From NCBI GenBank assembly GCA_023416315.1, contig JAEZIA010000219.1, forward strand, positions 1-51,381: DNA of 51,381 nucleotides, given 5' to 3'. The notes beneath the pieces were generated by a model. The model was not told the origin of the DNA. It worked only from the letters and a program-made list of their open reading frames with translations, and ran no database searches. Position 1 is the first letter of the stretch; every line of letters starts with the position of its first letter. Origin of the DNA: Actinomycetes bacterium (lineage in GTDB: Bacteria > Actinomycetota > Actinomycetes > Mycobacteriales > Mycobacteriaceae). The position numbers and the translations under genes are program-made. Positions 1 through 8,287 of the stretch are shown one piece after another.

Positions 1-290
1 GTGTCGACGATGGCGTCGACACCGCCGACCCACTCGCGCGGCAAGCCGGACGGGATGGCCACCTGTGCACCCGCGCCGGTCAGTGCGGCTACCCTGGCCG
101 CGATCGAGCCGGTCTCGACGTGCAGCACCTGCGCCTGATACTCGGCCACGGTCTCGGCGAAACGCTCGGCATCGCCGGGTCCTTGCGCGGGCCGCCGGTC
201 GTAGTCGCGTGGCACCTCGACGGGTCCGGGCGGGGTGGCGGCGAGCGCACCGCGGATCCGGTCGAGCACGATGCGACGCGTCTCGGTCAT
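1..290 (-). CDS. lutC: Lactate utilization protein C (LUD domain), 3' end missing
   Basis: This is the N-terminal ~96 residues of a LUD-domain protein; the rest lies beyond the left edge. LutC acts with LutA and LutB in the iron-sulfur, non-flavin L-lactate dehydrogenase complex that oxidises lactate to pyruvate in the cytoplasm. The visible part begins MTETRRIVLDRIRGAL, the usual LutC opening, followed by a variable linker and the start of the LUD fold (AGAQVAIPSGLPREW). Its ATG overlaps the lutB TGA by 4 nt, so translation is probably coupled. Identification rests mainly on its place as third gene after clear lutA and lutB, plus the N-terminal pattern. Partial only because of the window edge. 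Confidence 0.85.
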   Translation of the reverse strand, partial: MTETRRIVLDRIRGALAATPPGPVEVPRDYDRRPAQGPGDAERFAETVAEYQAQVLHVETGSIAARVAALTGAGAQVAIPSGLPREWVGGVDAIVD

Positions 291-1744
291 CGGGACCCCT
301 CGCCGTGCGTCCGGGCCCACCACTGCCGGAAGGTTTCCGCGGGCGGTGCCGGGACGTCGCGACTGGTGGTCCAGCGCGACCCAGGCCATGGCAGCGCGGT
401 GATCCGGTGATCGCGGCCGCCCACCAACCGCCCGGCGGCGAGCAGCTTCTCGGCTGCGGTGAACCGCTTGGGCCCGGCCATCGCCCACGCGGCCGCGGCC
501 ATCGCGGCGTCCTGCGCCGGTGACCGGTGACCGTCGACCTGGGCGGCGCGCAGGTGCACCAGGATCGTCGGGATGTCGATGCGCACCGGACACGCGTCGA
601 AGCACGCGCCACACAACGACGATGCGTACGGCAGCGAGGCGTTGGGGTCGTCGTGGCCGCGCGTCCCGGTCAGCTGCGGGCTGAGGATCGCACCGATCGG
701 GCCGGGATAGACCGAGCCGTAGGCATGCCCGCCGGTGCGTTCGTACACCGGGCAGACGTTGAGGCAGGCGCTGCAGCGGATGCAGTGCAGTGCGGCCCGG
801 CCCACCGCATCGCCGAGCACCGCGGTGCGGCCGTTGTCCAACAGCACCAGGTGAAAGTTCTGCGGGCCGTCGCCGGGATGCACACCGGTCCACATCGAGG
901 TGTAGGGATTCATCCGTTCGGCGGTCGACGAGCGCGGCAGCAGCTGCATGAACACCTCGAGGTCGGTGAAGCGCGGCACCACCTTCTCGATGCCCATCAC
1001 GGTGATCAGCGTCTGCGGCAGTGTCACGCACATCCGGCCGTTGCCCTCGGATTCGACGACGGCCAACGTGCCGGTGTCAGCGACCCCGAAGTTGGCGCCG
1101 CTCACAGCGACCTTGGCGGACAGGAACTTTCGCCGCAGATGCGCCCGGGCGGCCATCGCCAGCACGCGCGGCTCGTCGGTCAGGTCAGCGGCGTCGGGCA
1201 TCTCGTTGGCGAAGATCTCGCGGATCTCGGCGCGGTTGCGGTGGATGGCCGGCACCAGGATGTGGCTGGGTGTGTCGTGGCCGAGCTGGACGATCAGCTC
1301 AGCCAGGTCCGTTTCGATCGCGGCGATGCCCTCGGCCTCGAGATGCTCGTTGAGGCCGATCTCTTGGGTGGCCATCGATTTGACCTTGACGACCTCGTCG
1401 GCCCCGGTATCCCGGATCAGCCCGGTCACGATCCGGTTGGCCTCGGCGGCGTCGCGCGCCCAGTGCACCACCCCGCCGCGGGCCACCACGTTGGCCTCCA
1501 GCTGCTCGAGCAATTCCGGAAGCCGGGCCATCACATCCTGCTTCAGCGCGCTGCCGGCGGCGCGCAACTGTTCCCAATCCGCGCATTCGGCCACGGCAGC
1601 AAGGCGTTTGGTGCGGATGGTGCGGGTGGCGTGACCGACGTTGCGGCGCATTTGGGTGTTGGCCAGCTCGCGCCGCGCGGCAGCCGGGAATGGTTGGGCA
1701 CCACGGAGATTCCCGATGCCCGGCACGCCAAGGAACTCGGTCAT
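287..1744 (-). CDS. lutB: Lactate utilization iron-sulfur protein B
   Basis: LutB (485 aa) is the iron-sulfur subunit of the LutABC lactate oxidation system. An N-terminal LUD domain spans roughly residues 60-300 (for example KVKSMATQEIGLNEHLE and VSGANFGVADTGTL). It is followed by a ferredoxin-type region with two clusters: C321-x2-C324-x2-C327-x3-C331-P, and C378-x2-C381-x3-C385-P. The C-terminal tail (about 390-485) is the usual helical extension. Length matches the family (about 470-490 aa). The ATG overlaps the lutA stop by 4 nt and the TGA overlaps the lutC start by 4 nt, so lutA-lutB-lutC is one tightly coupled operon. No lutR-type GntR regulator is visible next to it. Confidence 0.95.
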   Translation of the reverse strand: MTEFLGVPGIGNLRGAQPFPAAARRELANTQMRRNVGHATRTIRTKRLAAVAECADWEQLRAAGSALKQDVMARLPELLEQLEANVVARGGVVHWARDAAEANRIVTGLIRDTGADEVVKVKSMATQEIGLNEHLEAEGIAAIETDLAELIVQLGHDTPSHILVPAIHRNRAEIREIFANEMPDAADLTDEPRVLAMAARAHLRRKFLSAKVAVSGANFGVADTGTLAVVESEGNGRMCVTLPQTLITVMGIEKVVPRFTDLEVFMQLLPRSSTAERMNPYTSMWTGVHPGDGPQNFHLVLLDNGRTAVLGDAVGRAALHCIRCSACLNVCPVYERTGGHAYGSVYPGPIGAILSPQLTGTRGHDDPNASLPYASSLCGACFDACPVRIDIPTILVHLRAAQVDGHRSPAQDAAMAAAAWAMAGPKRFTAAEKLLAAGRLVGGRDHRITALPWPGSRWTTSRDVPAPPAETFRQWWARTHGEGSR

Positions 1745-2484
1745 CGCGCAGGCTCCGTCGAGGCGAGAATCTCGGCGAGGTGCACGGTGCGCACCGCCGA
1801 CCGGATCCGGCTCAGCCCGCCGCCGATGTGCATCAGGCAGGAACTGTCACCGGCGGTGCAGACTTCGGCGCGTGAGCTGATTACCGCGGACATCTTGTCG
1901 GCCAGCATCGCGGTCGACGTGTCGGCGTTCTTGATCGCGAACGTGCCGCCGAATCCGCAGCAGGTGTCCGCGTCGGCCAGCTCCACCAGGGAGAGGCCGC
2001 GCACTTCTCGTAGCAGTTGCAGTGGCTTGTCGCCGACTCGCAGCAGCCGCAGGGAATGGCAGGTCGGGTGGTAGGTGACCCGGTGCGGGTAGTAGGCGCC
2101 GACGTCGGTCACACCGAGCACGTCCACCAACAACTCGGAGAGCTCGAAGGTGCGCTCGGCGATCGCCTCGGCCCGCTCGGCCAGCGCGGTATCACCGGCG
2201 CGCCGGGCCACCATCGCATGCTGATGCCGCACCGAACCCACACAGGACCCCGACGGCGCCACCACCACGTCACACCCGCTGCGTTCGAAGACCTCGACGT
2301 GGTGACGCACCAGCGCGGTGGCCTGCCCGAGATAGCCGGTGTTCACGTGCATCTGGCCGCAGCACGTCTGCCCCGGTGCAAAGACGACCTGGTGGCCCAG
2401 CCGCTCGAGCAGTTCGACAGTCGAGATCGCGGCCGCCGGGAACATCGCGTCGGCCAGACACGTCGCGAACAGGGCTATACGCAT
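1741..2484 (-). CDS. lutA: Lactate utilization protein A (CCG-domain Fe-S oxidoreductase)
   Basis: LutA (247 aa) is a glycolate-oxidase GlpC/heterodisulfide-reductase-like protein with two cysteine-rich CCG domains: CCGQMHVNTGY near residue 41 and CCGFGGTFAIK near residue 174, each paired with an upstream Cys (FATC near residue 9, HPTC near 143). These bind Fe-S clusters for electron transfer during L-lactate oxidation. The open frame extends 14 codons further upstream, but the internal ATG starting MRIALFATCLADAMFP matches the family and has a TAnnnT box 7 nt before it, so I chose it. First gene of the lut operon, divergent from kup. Confidence 0.93.
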   Translation of the reverse strand: MRIALFATCLADAMFPAAAISTVELLERLGHQVVFAPGQTCCGQMHVNTGYLGQATALVRHHVEVFERSGCDVVVAPSGSCVGSVRHQHAMVARRAGDTALAERAEAIAERTFELSELLVDVLGVTDVGAYYPHRVTYHPTCHSLRLLRVGDKPLQLLREVRGLSLVELADADTCCGFGGTFAIKNADTSTAMLADKMSAVISSRAEVCTAGDSSCLMHIGGGLSRIRSAVRTVHLAEILASTEPAR

Positions 2485-2491
2485 TGGTTCC

Positions 2492-2497
2492 ACCGTA
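2492..2497 (-). promoter_or_regulatory. Candidate -10 box for leaderless lutABC transcript
   Basis: On the minus strand TACGGT is followed by 7 nt and then the lutA ATG. This is the spacing expected if transcription starts at or next to the start codon, a common arrangement in mycobacteria. No convincing -35 hexamer is visible, and there is no good Shine-Dalgarno sequence before this ATG, which is consistent with a leaderless mRNA. Inferred from the pattern only. Confidence 0.35.
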
Positions 2498-2579
2498 CGT
2501 CGCCGCGGGGTTTCGGCCGCTACCATTGGCCTCCACGTCGCCGGAAACGACGTCGGGCGGACCGATAAGGGGGTGACCG

Positions 2580-4481
2580 GTGAGCACGGCGACCAAGGCC
2601 CGCACCGGAGTGATCATCGGTGCGCTGGGCGTGGTGTTCGGCGACATCGGCACCAGCCCCATCTACACCGTGCAGACCTTGTTCAATCCGGGCGACCCGC
2701 ATCCGGTGCCCATCACCCACGCCAATGTCTACGGGGTGGTGTCGCTGATCTTCTGGTCGGTGATGATCATCGTCACGCTGACCTACGTCACGCTGGTCAT
2801 GCACGCCGACAACGACGGCGAGGGCGGCGTGATGGCGCTGATCACGCTGGTGCGCCGGCTCGGCCGACGGTCCAGTCCGAAGGTGATCAGCGCCCTGTCC
2901 GCACTGGGAATCCTGGGCGCCGCACTGTTTTTCGGTGACAGCATGATCACCCCGGCGATCTCGGTGCTGTCCGCGGTGGAAGGGCTCAAGGTCGTCGATC
3001 CAGCACTGTCGGAGTTGGTCGTGCCGATCACCGCGGTCATCATCGTCGGGCTGTTCGCGGTACAACGGCGTGGCACCGCCGCGGTGGGGCGGTTCTTCGG
3101 CCCGGTGATGATCGTCTGGTTCCTGGTGATCGGCGCGTGCGGGGTGCGCGGCATCCTCGGTCATCCGCAGATCCTTCGTGCGCTATCGCCCACGTACGCA
3201 CTGGAGTTCATCCTCGGCCACTTCCACATCGCGTTCTTCGCCCTCGCTGCCGTCGTGCTGTCGGTCACCGGTGCCGAGGCGCTCTACGCCGATATGGGTC
3301 ACTTCGGCCGCAAGGCGATCACCTGGGGCTGGCTCGGGTTGGTGCTGCCTGCCCTGGTGCTCAACTACTTCGGCCAGGGCGCGCTGCTGTTGGGCAAACA
3401 GAGCGTGGTGAACGCGCCGTTCTTTCTACTGGTGCCCAGCGGCTGGGAACTGCCGATGGCGATCCTGGCCACCGCAGCGACAGTGATCGCCTCCCAGGCG
3501 GTGATCACCGGGGCGTACTCGGTGGCCTCCCAAGCCGCTCAGCTCGGATACCTGCCGCGGCTGCGGATCGCCCACACCTCGGCGTCGTCGTTCGGCCAGA
3601 TCTACGTGCCGTGGATCAACGGCATGCTGATGGTGGCGGTGCTGATCCTGGTGTTCGCGTTCCGCAGCTCGGCGGCGCTGGGCTACGCCTACGGCATGGC
3701 CGTCACCGGGACCATCACCATCACCACCCTGCTGTTCCTCTACATCGCCCACACCCGCTGGCGGTGGCCGCTGTGGCTGGTGATCATCGGCGGTGGCGCA
3801 CTGCTGACGGTGGACCTGATGTTCTTGGCCGCCAACCTGACCAAGCTCGTCCACGGTGCGTGGCTGCCGCTGCTGATCGGCTTGGTGACGTTCACCGTGC
3901 TCATCACCTGGCAGCGGGGCAGCGCGATCGTGGTCCGCGCCCGCGACAAAGCCGAAGGGCCGCTGCAGCCCTTCATCGACGAGATCAACGAGCGCCAGCC
4001 GCCCTACCCGCGCATCCCCGGCACGGCGGTGTTCCTCAACCGCGAGAGCGAAACAGCGCCGCTGTCGATGCGGGCCAACGTCGATCACAACCACGTCGTG
4101 CACGAGCGGGTGATCATCCTGTCCATCGATGTCCCGCCATCGCCCCGGGTACCCGCCGACGAGCGGATCACGGTCGACGACCTCGGTAACCCGAACGACG
4201 GAATTTATTACATCGCTGCGCGATTCGGGTATATGGAACGTCCTGACGTCCCGGCGGCACTGCAGTTGGTCGACCCGGCACTGATCGGCGGCGAGATCGA
4301 CCTGGACACCGTCTCCTACTTCCTGTCCAAGATCGAGCTCGTTCCCGGCGAGCAGCCGACGATGGCGCCGTGGCGTAAGCGGATCTTCATCGCCACGTCG
4401 TTTCTGGCCGCCGACTCCGCCGGATATTTCGGGCTGCCCGCCGCTCAGACCGTGCTGATCGGTTCCCGAATCGAGGTTTAG
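2580..4481 (+). CDS. kup: Potassium uptake protein Kup
   Basis: Low-affinity, proton-coupled K+ importer of the KUP/HAK/KT family (633 aa; family usually 620-680). The N-terminal signature GVVFGDIGTSPIYTVQTLF is diagnostic. About twelve hydrophobic membrane segments follow to about residue 455, including the family regions FFGDSMITPAISVLSAVEG and GAEALYADMGHFGR. A hydrophilic cytoplasmic C-terminal domain (about 455-633) ends in the usual GLPAAQTVLIGSRIEV. The GTG start is preceded by AAGGGGG. It is divergent from lutA across a ~95 bp shared promoter region and is followed 36 bp later by a FAD monooxygenase with no obvious functional link. Confidence 0.96.
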   Translation: MSTATKARTGVIIGALGVVFGDIGTSPIYTVQTLFNPGDPHPVPITHANVYGVVSLIFWSVMIIVTLTYVTLVMHADNDGEGGVMALITLVRRLGRRSSPKVISALSALGILGAALFFGDSMITPAISVLSAVEGLKVVDPALSELVVPITAVIIVGLFAVQRRGTAAVGRFFGPVMIVWFLVIGACGVRGILGHPQILRALSPTYALEFILGHFHIAFFALAAVVLSVTGAEALYADMGHFGRKAITWGWLGLVLPALVLNYFGQGALLLGKQSVVNAPFFLLVPSGWELPMAILATAATVIASQAVITGAYSVASQAAQLGYLPRLRIAHTSASSFGQIYVPWINGMLMVAVLILVFAFRSSAALGYAYGMAVTGTITITTLLFLYIAHTRWRWPLWLVIIGGGALLTVDLMFLAANLTKLVHGAWLPLLIGLVTFTVLITWQRGSAIVVRARDKAEGPLQPFIDEINERQPPYPRIPGTAVFLNRESETAPLSMRANVDHNHVVHERVIILSIDVPPSPRVPADERITVDDLGNPNDGIYYIAARFGYMERPDVPAALQLVDPALIGGEIDLDTVSYFLSKIELVPGEQPTMAPWRKRIFIATSFLAADSAGYFGLPAAQTVLIGSRIEV

Positions 4482-4505
4482 CTCCATCGGGGTGTTCATC
4501 GTGGC

Positions 4506-4511
4506 TACCGT
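4506..4511 (+). promoter_or_regulatory. Candidate -10 box for leaderless FAD monooxygenase transcript
   Basis: TACCGT lies 6 nt before the ATG at 4518. It favours that ATG over the in-frame GTG at 4512, because a transcript starting at 4518 would exclude the GTG. No clear -35 was found. Confidence 0.3.
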
Positions 4512-4517
4512 GTGGCC

Positions 4518-5726
4518 ATGACCGACTGCACGACGGTGGCGATCGTCGGCGGCGGGCCGGCCGGGATGGTGCTCGGCTTGCTGTTGGCCCGGGCCGGTAT
4601 CGGGGTCACCGTGCTGGAGAAGCACGCTGACTTCCTCCGCGATTTCCGCGGCGACACAGTGCATCCCACGACGCTGCGACTGCTCGATGAGCTGGGCCTC
4701 GGCGAGCGGTTCGCCGCACTGCCGCACAGCAGGGTCGATCACGCGGAGTTCACCGCCGGCGGGAGGTCGCTGACCATGGTGGACTTCCGCCGGCTACGCC
4801 AACCGCACCCGTATATCGCGATGGTGCCCCAGTGGGATCTGCTGAACCTGCTCGCCGACGCCGGTAAGGCCGAGTCCACTTTCACGCTGCGGTTGCGCCA
4901 CGAGGTGACCGGATTGCTTCGCAGCGGAGCCCGGGTGACGGGGGTGACCTACACGGCGCCGGACGGTGACGGCGAGTTGCGGGCCGACCTGACGGTGGCC
5001 TGCGACGGACGGACGTCGATCGTGCGACGCAGTGCCGGCCTGACCGCCCGCGACTTCCCGGTGCCGTTCGACGTGTGGTGGTTCCGCCTGCCGCGGGACG
5101 CCAGCGCGGAATACACCCTGATTCCGCGGATCGCGCCGCGGCGGATGCTGATCATGATCCCGCGGGAGGGCTACTTCCAGCTCGCCTACCTGATCCCGAA
5201 GGGCAGCGACGCGGTGTTGCGATCGCGCGGGCTGGACGCGCTGAAAGCCGAACTCGCCGAGCTGATTCCGGAAACCAACACCGACAGCCTGACCTCACTC
5301 GACGAGGTGAAGTTCCTCGACGTGCAGCTCAACCGGCTCGACCGGTGGCACGTCGAGGGGCTGCTGTGCCTCGGGGATGCCGCGCACGCGATGTCGCCGG
5401 TCGGCGGGGTCGGGATCAACCTGGCCATCCAGGACGCGGTGGGCGCCGCGACGCTGCTGGCCGCTCCGCTGCGCCGGGGTGCCCTCACCGATCGCGATCT
5501 GGCCGCGGTGCGGCGGCGCAGGCTGCCCGCCGCCGCCCTCACCCAGGCCGTTCAACGGGTGTTGCACAGCCGGCTGGTGGCGCCGATCCTGCACGGGCGC
5601 AGTGCCACTCCGCCAGCGGTCGCCACCGCGCTGATCGAGCGGCTGCCGTGGCTTTCGGTGATCCCGGCCTACCTCGTCGGCGTCGGGGTCCGACCCGAGC
5701 GTGCTCCCGCGTTCGCCCGCCGCTAA
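4518..5726 (+). CDS. FAD-dependent monooxygenase (PHBH-type)
   Basis: 402-aa class A flavoprotein monooxygenase. The N-terminal Rossmann FAD motif is GGGPAGMVLGLLLARAG with a Glu (LEK) about 30 residues in. The DG motif that contacts FAD and NAD(P)H is ACDGRTSIVRR in mid-protein. The second FAD motif, CLGDAAHAMSPVGGVGINL, is near residue 290. These three motifs together define the p-hydroxybenzoate-hydroxylase fold. Such enzymes hydroxylate aromatic or polyketide substrates using NAD(P)H and O2; the substrate cannot be told here. An in-frame GTG two codons upstream is an alternative start. The stop overlaps the convergent SDR stop by 4 nt (CTAA). Confidence 0.88.
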   Translation: MTDCTTVAIVGGGPAGMVLGLLLARAGIGVTVLEKHADFLRDFRGDTVHPTTLRLLDELGLGERFAALPHSRVDHAEFTAGGRSLTMVDFRRLRQPHPYIAMVPQWDLLNLLADAGKAESTFTLRLRHEVTGLLRSGARVTGVTYTAPDGDGELRADLTVACDGRTSIVRRSAGLTARDFPVPFDVWWFRLPRDASAEYTLIPRIAPRRMLIMIPREGYFQLAYLIPKGSDAVLRSRGLDALKAELAELIPETNTDSLTSLDEVKFLDVQLNRLDRWHVEGLLCLGDAAHAMSPVGGVGINLAIQDAVGAATLLAAPLRRGALTDRDLAAVRRRRLPAAALTQAVQRVLHSRLVAPILHGRSATPPAVATALIERLPWLSVIPAYLVGVGVRPERAPAFARR

Positions 5727-6472
5727 TCGAGCATGATCAGGCCGCCGTCGACGGGCAGCAGCTGACCGGTGATGAAATGGGACCCCTCGCCGGCCAGGAA
5801 CACCAGGACCGGCCCGAGGTCACGGTCCGGATCGCCCAGTGCCCCGCCCAGCGGAATGGTGGCCTTGATCTGCTGATCGATGAACGGCGCGGCCTCGGGC
5901 CCGAGGAACTCGCGCAGCCGGTCCGCGCCGCGGGTTTGCATCGCCGGCGCCAGCGCGTTCACCGTCACCTTGTCCGACGCCCAAGCCTTGGCAGCCGAAC
6001 GGGTCCAGGCCTGCACCGCACCTTTGGCGGCGGCGTACACCGCGGAGATGGGACTGCCCATCACCGCTTCGGCTGAACCGAAGTTGATGATGCGCCCACC
6101 GGATCGGCGCATCACCGCATGGGCGGCCTGGTTGGTCAGGATCGTGGTCTTGAGGTTCGTGTCGAGCACGAAGTCGATATCGGCGGCGGTGATCTGGCCG
6201 GGGATGCCCTGATGCCACAGGCCTGCGGCGTTGACGAGCACGTCGAGCCCACCCAGCGCCGACACCGCGCCCTCGATCATCGCGTTCACCGTTTCGGCGT
6301 CCCTGGCATCGCACCGAAGCCAGGTCGCGTCGGCTTCGTCGCTCGGCTCGGTCTGGTGATACGTCGCTACGACCCGTGCGCCTGCGTGCGTGAGCGCCCG
6401 GACCGCCGCGGCGCCCAGTCCGCTGGCCGCGCCTGTCACCACCGCACGGCGGCCGCCAAGCGGTGTGCTCAT
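5723..6472 (-). CDS. Short-chain dehydrogenase/reductase
   Basis: Classical SDR of 249 aa. The cofactor motif TGAASGLGAAAV lies near residue 13, the NAG-type motif is LVNAAG, the catalytic Ser is in INFGSAEAV, the active site is VYAAAK (Tyr-x3-Lys), and the C-terminal region is ITGQLLPVDGGL. These are hallmarks of NAD(P)-dependent carbonyl/alcohol oxidoreductases. The frame runs 33 codons further upstream, but the ATG starting MSTPLGGRRAVVTG fits the family and leaves room for the palindrome at 6508-6526 as an operator. The gene is monocistronic: convergent with the FAD monooxygenase, with a 224 bp upstream gap. Substrate unknown. Confidence 0.88.
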   Translation of the reverse strand: MSTPLGGRRAVVTGAASGLGAAAVRALTHAGARVVATYHQTEPSDEADATWLRCDARDAETVNAMIEGAVSALGGLDVLVNAAGLWHQGIPGQITAADIDFVLDTNLKTTILTNQAAHAVMRRSGGRIINFGSAEAVMGSPISAVYAAAKGAVQAWTRSAAKAWASDKVTVNALAPAMQTRGADRLREFLGPEAAPFIDQQIKATIPLGGALGDPDRDLGPVLVFLAGEGSHFITGQLLPVDGGLIMLD

Positions 6473-6507
6473 CGCGAGAACAAGGGCAACCCGGCGGTCG
6501 CGTGCCT

Positions 6508-6526
6508 TACCATAACGGTTACGGTA
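6508..6526. promoter_or_regulatory. Palindrome upstream of SDR, probable repressor operator
   Basis: TACCATAAC-G-GTTACGGTA is a 19-bp inverted repeat with 9-bp arms and one mismatch, centred 45 bp before the SDR ATG at 6472. Size and symmetry suit a TetR or GntR dimer. The cognate regulator is unknown; the nearest TetR (7629-8174) is one gene away. Confidence 0.5.
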
Positions 6527-6601
6527 GGGTGCGGCCCCGTCGGTGTCAACCATGCGGTATTCGAAAAGCATTGTGCGAGTAGAAATCTACGGGCAATGTA
6601 A

Positions 6602-6700
6602 TCGGCAGTCACGCCCTTCGGCTTCGACGACGTGCAGGAAGCCCTGCGCACGGCAACCACACCGGGTGCCGCCGACAAGGTCGTCGTCACCTTCGACTAG
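6602..6700 (+). pseudogene. C-terminal remnant of a medium-chain (zinc-type) dehydrogenase
   Basis: Reading the plus strand in one frame gives 32 residues containing PFGFDDVQEALRTATTPG and ending DKVVVTFD-stop. This looks like the last ~30 residues of a medium-chain alcohol dehydrogenase/quinone reductase, a family that typically ends with a 'FDDVQEAL....KVVV' helix-strand. Directly before it, in frame, is a TAA (6599-6601), and no MDR sequence exists upstream, where the DNA becomes AT-richer. The stop TAG overlaps the convergent LLM stop by 4 nt (CTAG), as expected of a once-intact convergent gene end. I infer that most of a gene was deleted between here and the SDR. The family call is from pattern memory. 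Confidence 0.5.
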
Positions 6701-7632
6701 AGCTGCGGCAGCACTTCGCCGGCCAGCAGTTCCAATGTGGCGTCCGACGCGCGGTCATGGGTGAAGAACACCACCTGACCGAATCCCATCTCACGTAGCT
6801 GGCCCAGCCGATCGACGATCGCGGCAGGCGTACCGATCAAACCGCCGTCATGCAGGCCGAAACCCGGTCCGCCGAACCGCTTTTCGGCGACCTGCCGCAC
6901 GGCATCCAGGGTGGAGTCGTCCGGGGCCATCGCCAGCACCGCCTCCACCGACATCACGATCGTGGCCGGGTCCCGGCCGATGTCCGCGCAGATCGACCGC
7001 AGGACACCCAGCTTGTGCTCCATCTCGCCCAGTGCGTAGGTCGGGACGTTCCAGACGTCGGCGTAGCGGGCCACCAGCGGCAGGGTGTACTTCTCACCGG
7101 AGCCGCCCACCACCAGCGGCGGTCGCGGTTGTTGGACCGGACCGGGTTTGATCGGCATATCGCGAACCGTGTAATGCGTTCCGGTGAAATCGATCCGCTG
7201 CTCGGCGAATGCCTGGGTAAGGATCTCCAGCGTTTCCCGAAGCCGGTCGGAGCGTTGCGCGAAAGAGCCCCAATCCAGCCCCAGCCGGTGATGTTCGTCG
7301 TCGATCGAGCCGCTGCCGATGCCGAGCTCCAGCCGGCCATCGGAAACCTGATCCAGGGTGGTCGCCATCTTGGCCAGCACGGCGGGATGCCGAAATTGAT
7401 TGCACAGCACCATGTGTCCGACCCGTAGCCGCTCGGTGCGGGCCAGCAGCGCGGTCGCCAGCGTCCACGCCTCCAGCGAGTCGATACCGGGCACGCCGGG
7501 GCCATACATGTGGTCGTAGAGCCATAGCGAGCCGATGCCGAGTTCCTCGCAGCGCTGCGCCCGGTGCAGCACCTCGCGATAACTGAAACCCATCTGCGGG
7601 ACGTAGATCCCGACGTCCAGCGGCGCGGTCAC
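6697..7632 (-). CDS. LLM-class oxidoreductase, probably F420-dependent
   Basis: 311-aa luciferase-like monooxygenase (bacterial luciferase/F420-dependent TIM barrel). Typical features are the N-terminal strand DVGIYVPQMG, SLWLYDHMYGPG near residue 35, RVGHMVLCNQFRHPAVLAKMATTLDQVSDGRLELGIGSG in the middle, and the phosphate-binding PRPPLVVGGSGEKYTLPLVARYADVWN. Mycobacterial members usually use coenzyme F420 or FMNH2 to reduce or oxidise small organic molecules; the substrate is not predictable. The GTG start overlaps the TGA of the upstream TetR gene by 4 nt (GTGA), so the two are co-transcribed and the regulator probably senses a ligand related to this enzyme or to the divergent P450 operon. 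Confidence 0.85.
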   Translation of the reverse strand: MTAPLDVGIYVPQMGFSYREVLHRAQRCEELGIGSLWLYDHMYGPGVPGIDSLEAWTLATALLARTERLRVGHMVLCNQFRHPAVLAKMATTLDQVSDGRLELGIGSGSIDDEHHRLGLDWGSFAQRSDRLRETLEILTQAFAEQRIDFTGTHYTVRDMPIKPGPVQQPRPPLVVGGSGEKYTLPLVARYADVWNVPTYALGEMEHKLGVLRSICADIGRDPATIVMSVEAVLAMAPDDSTLDAVRQVAEKRFGGPGFGLHDGGLIGTPAAIVDRLGQLREMGFGQVVFFTHDRASDATLELLAGEVLPQL

Positions 7633-8174
7633 TGCTTGATGCCGACGGCGTGCCGTAGTTGGGCGAGGAACTGGTCGGCGTCGTCGCTGCGGACCACGTA
7701 GTGCGAGACCGCTATCCGAATTGCGGTGGCCGCCTTGACCCCCGCGTTCGGACCGCTCAGCAACCGCTGCAGCCGGGTCCGCATGACCGGCAGGATCCGG
7801 GACAGCTGGGCGATCACCACCTCGGGCTCGATGTCGATGAGCCGCACCCCGGAGTAGGTCTGCTGGTAGGCGACGATGAACTGCAGGGCGGCGTCGAGCT
7901 TGTCGGTACCGCGCAGCCCCGCAGTGGCCCGGCTGATACCGGTGTCGAACATCTCGCGTTCGTAGGCACCGAATGCGTCGAGCAACTCGGTCTTGGAGGC
8001 GAACCAGCGGTACAGCGTGGGCCGGGAAACTCCGGCCTGCAAGGCAACCTCGGAAAGGCTGAGCTTGGTCTGCCCGCTGCGGGCGAGCACCTCGGCGGTG
8101 GCATTCAGGATGCGACGCCGCGACGAGGTCTCGTCGTCGTCCGGTATCGCGGCGGTGGTTCCTGCCGGGCTCAC
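7629..8174 (-). CDS. TetR-family transcriptional regulator
   Basis: 181-aa TetR repressor. The N-terminal helix-turn-helix covers about residues 15-60 (ILNATAEVLARSGQTKLSLS, then VALQAGVSRPTLYRWFASKTELL). The C-terminal ligand domain is not conserved enough to name a ligand. I chose the GTG at 8174 (MSPAGTTAAIP) because a TetR normally has only a short leader before the HTH; the frame runs open to 8261. It is divergent from the P450 operon at 8279 and translationally coupled to the LLM gene downstream. It is the natural candidate regulator for both directions. A CACGTGT element overlaps its start codon and also that of the divergent P450. Confidence 0.88.
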   Translation of the reverse strand: MSPAGTTAAIPDDDETSSRRRILNATAEVLARSGQTKLSLSEVALQAGVSRPTLYRWFASKTELLDAFGAYEREMFDTGISRATAGLRGTDKLDAALQFIVAYQQTYSGVRLIDIEPEVVIAQLSRILPVMRTRLQRLLSGPNAGVKAATAIRIAVSHYVVRSDDADQFLAQLRHAVGIKQ

Positions 8175-8287
8175 GTGTACAGGATTACAGGTTGCGGCCT
8201 GCGTGTCACGCCCGTTGGCCCATCCGAGACCGAAAACACTGTCTTTACAAAATCTAGGCAAAGTGTCACGCTGGGCACGTGTCCGGG
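8172..8287. promoter_or_regulatory. Divergent TetR/P450 control region with repeated CACGTGT element
   Basis: This ~104 bp gap separates the two divergent GTG starts. CACGTGTACAGG (8172-8183) and CACGTGTCCGGG (8276-8287) match at 10 of 12 positions, lie 104 bp apart in the same orientation, and each covers a start codon. A second exact direct repeat, GTGTCACGC, is at 8203-8211 and 8263-8271. TTTACA near 8235 could be a -35 element. Either repeat might be the TetR operator, but short repeats in GC-rich DNA can be chance. Confidence 0.3.
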
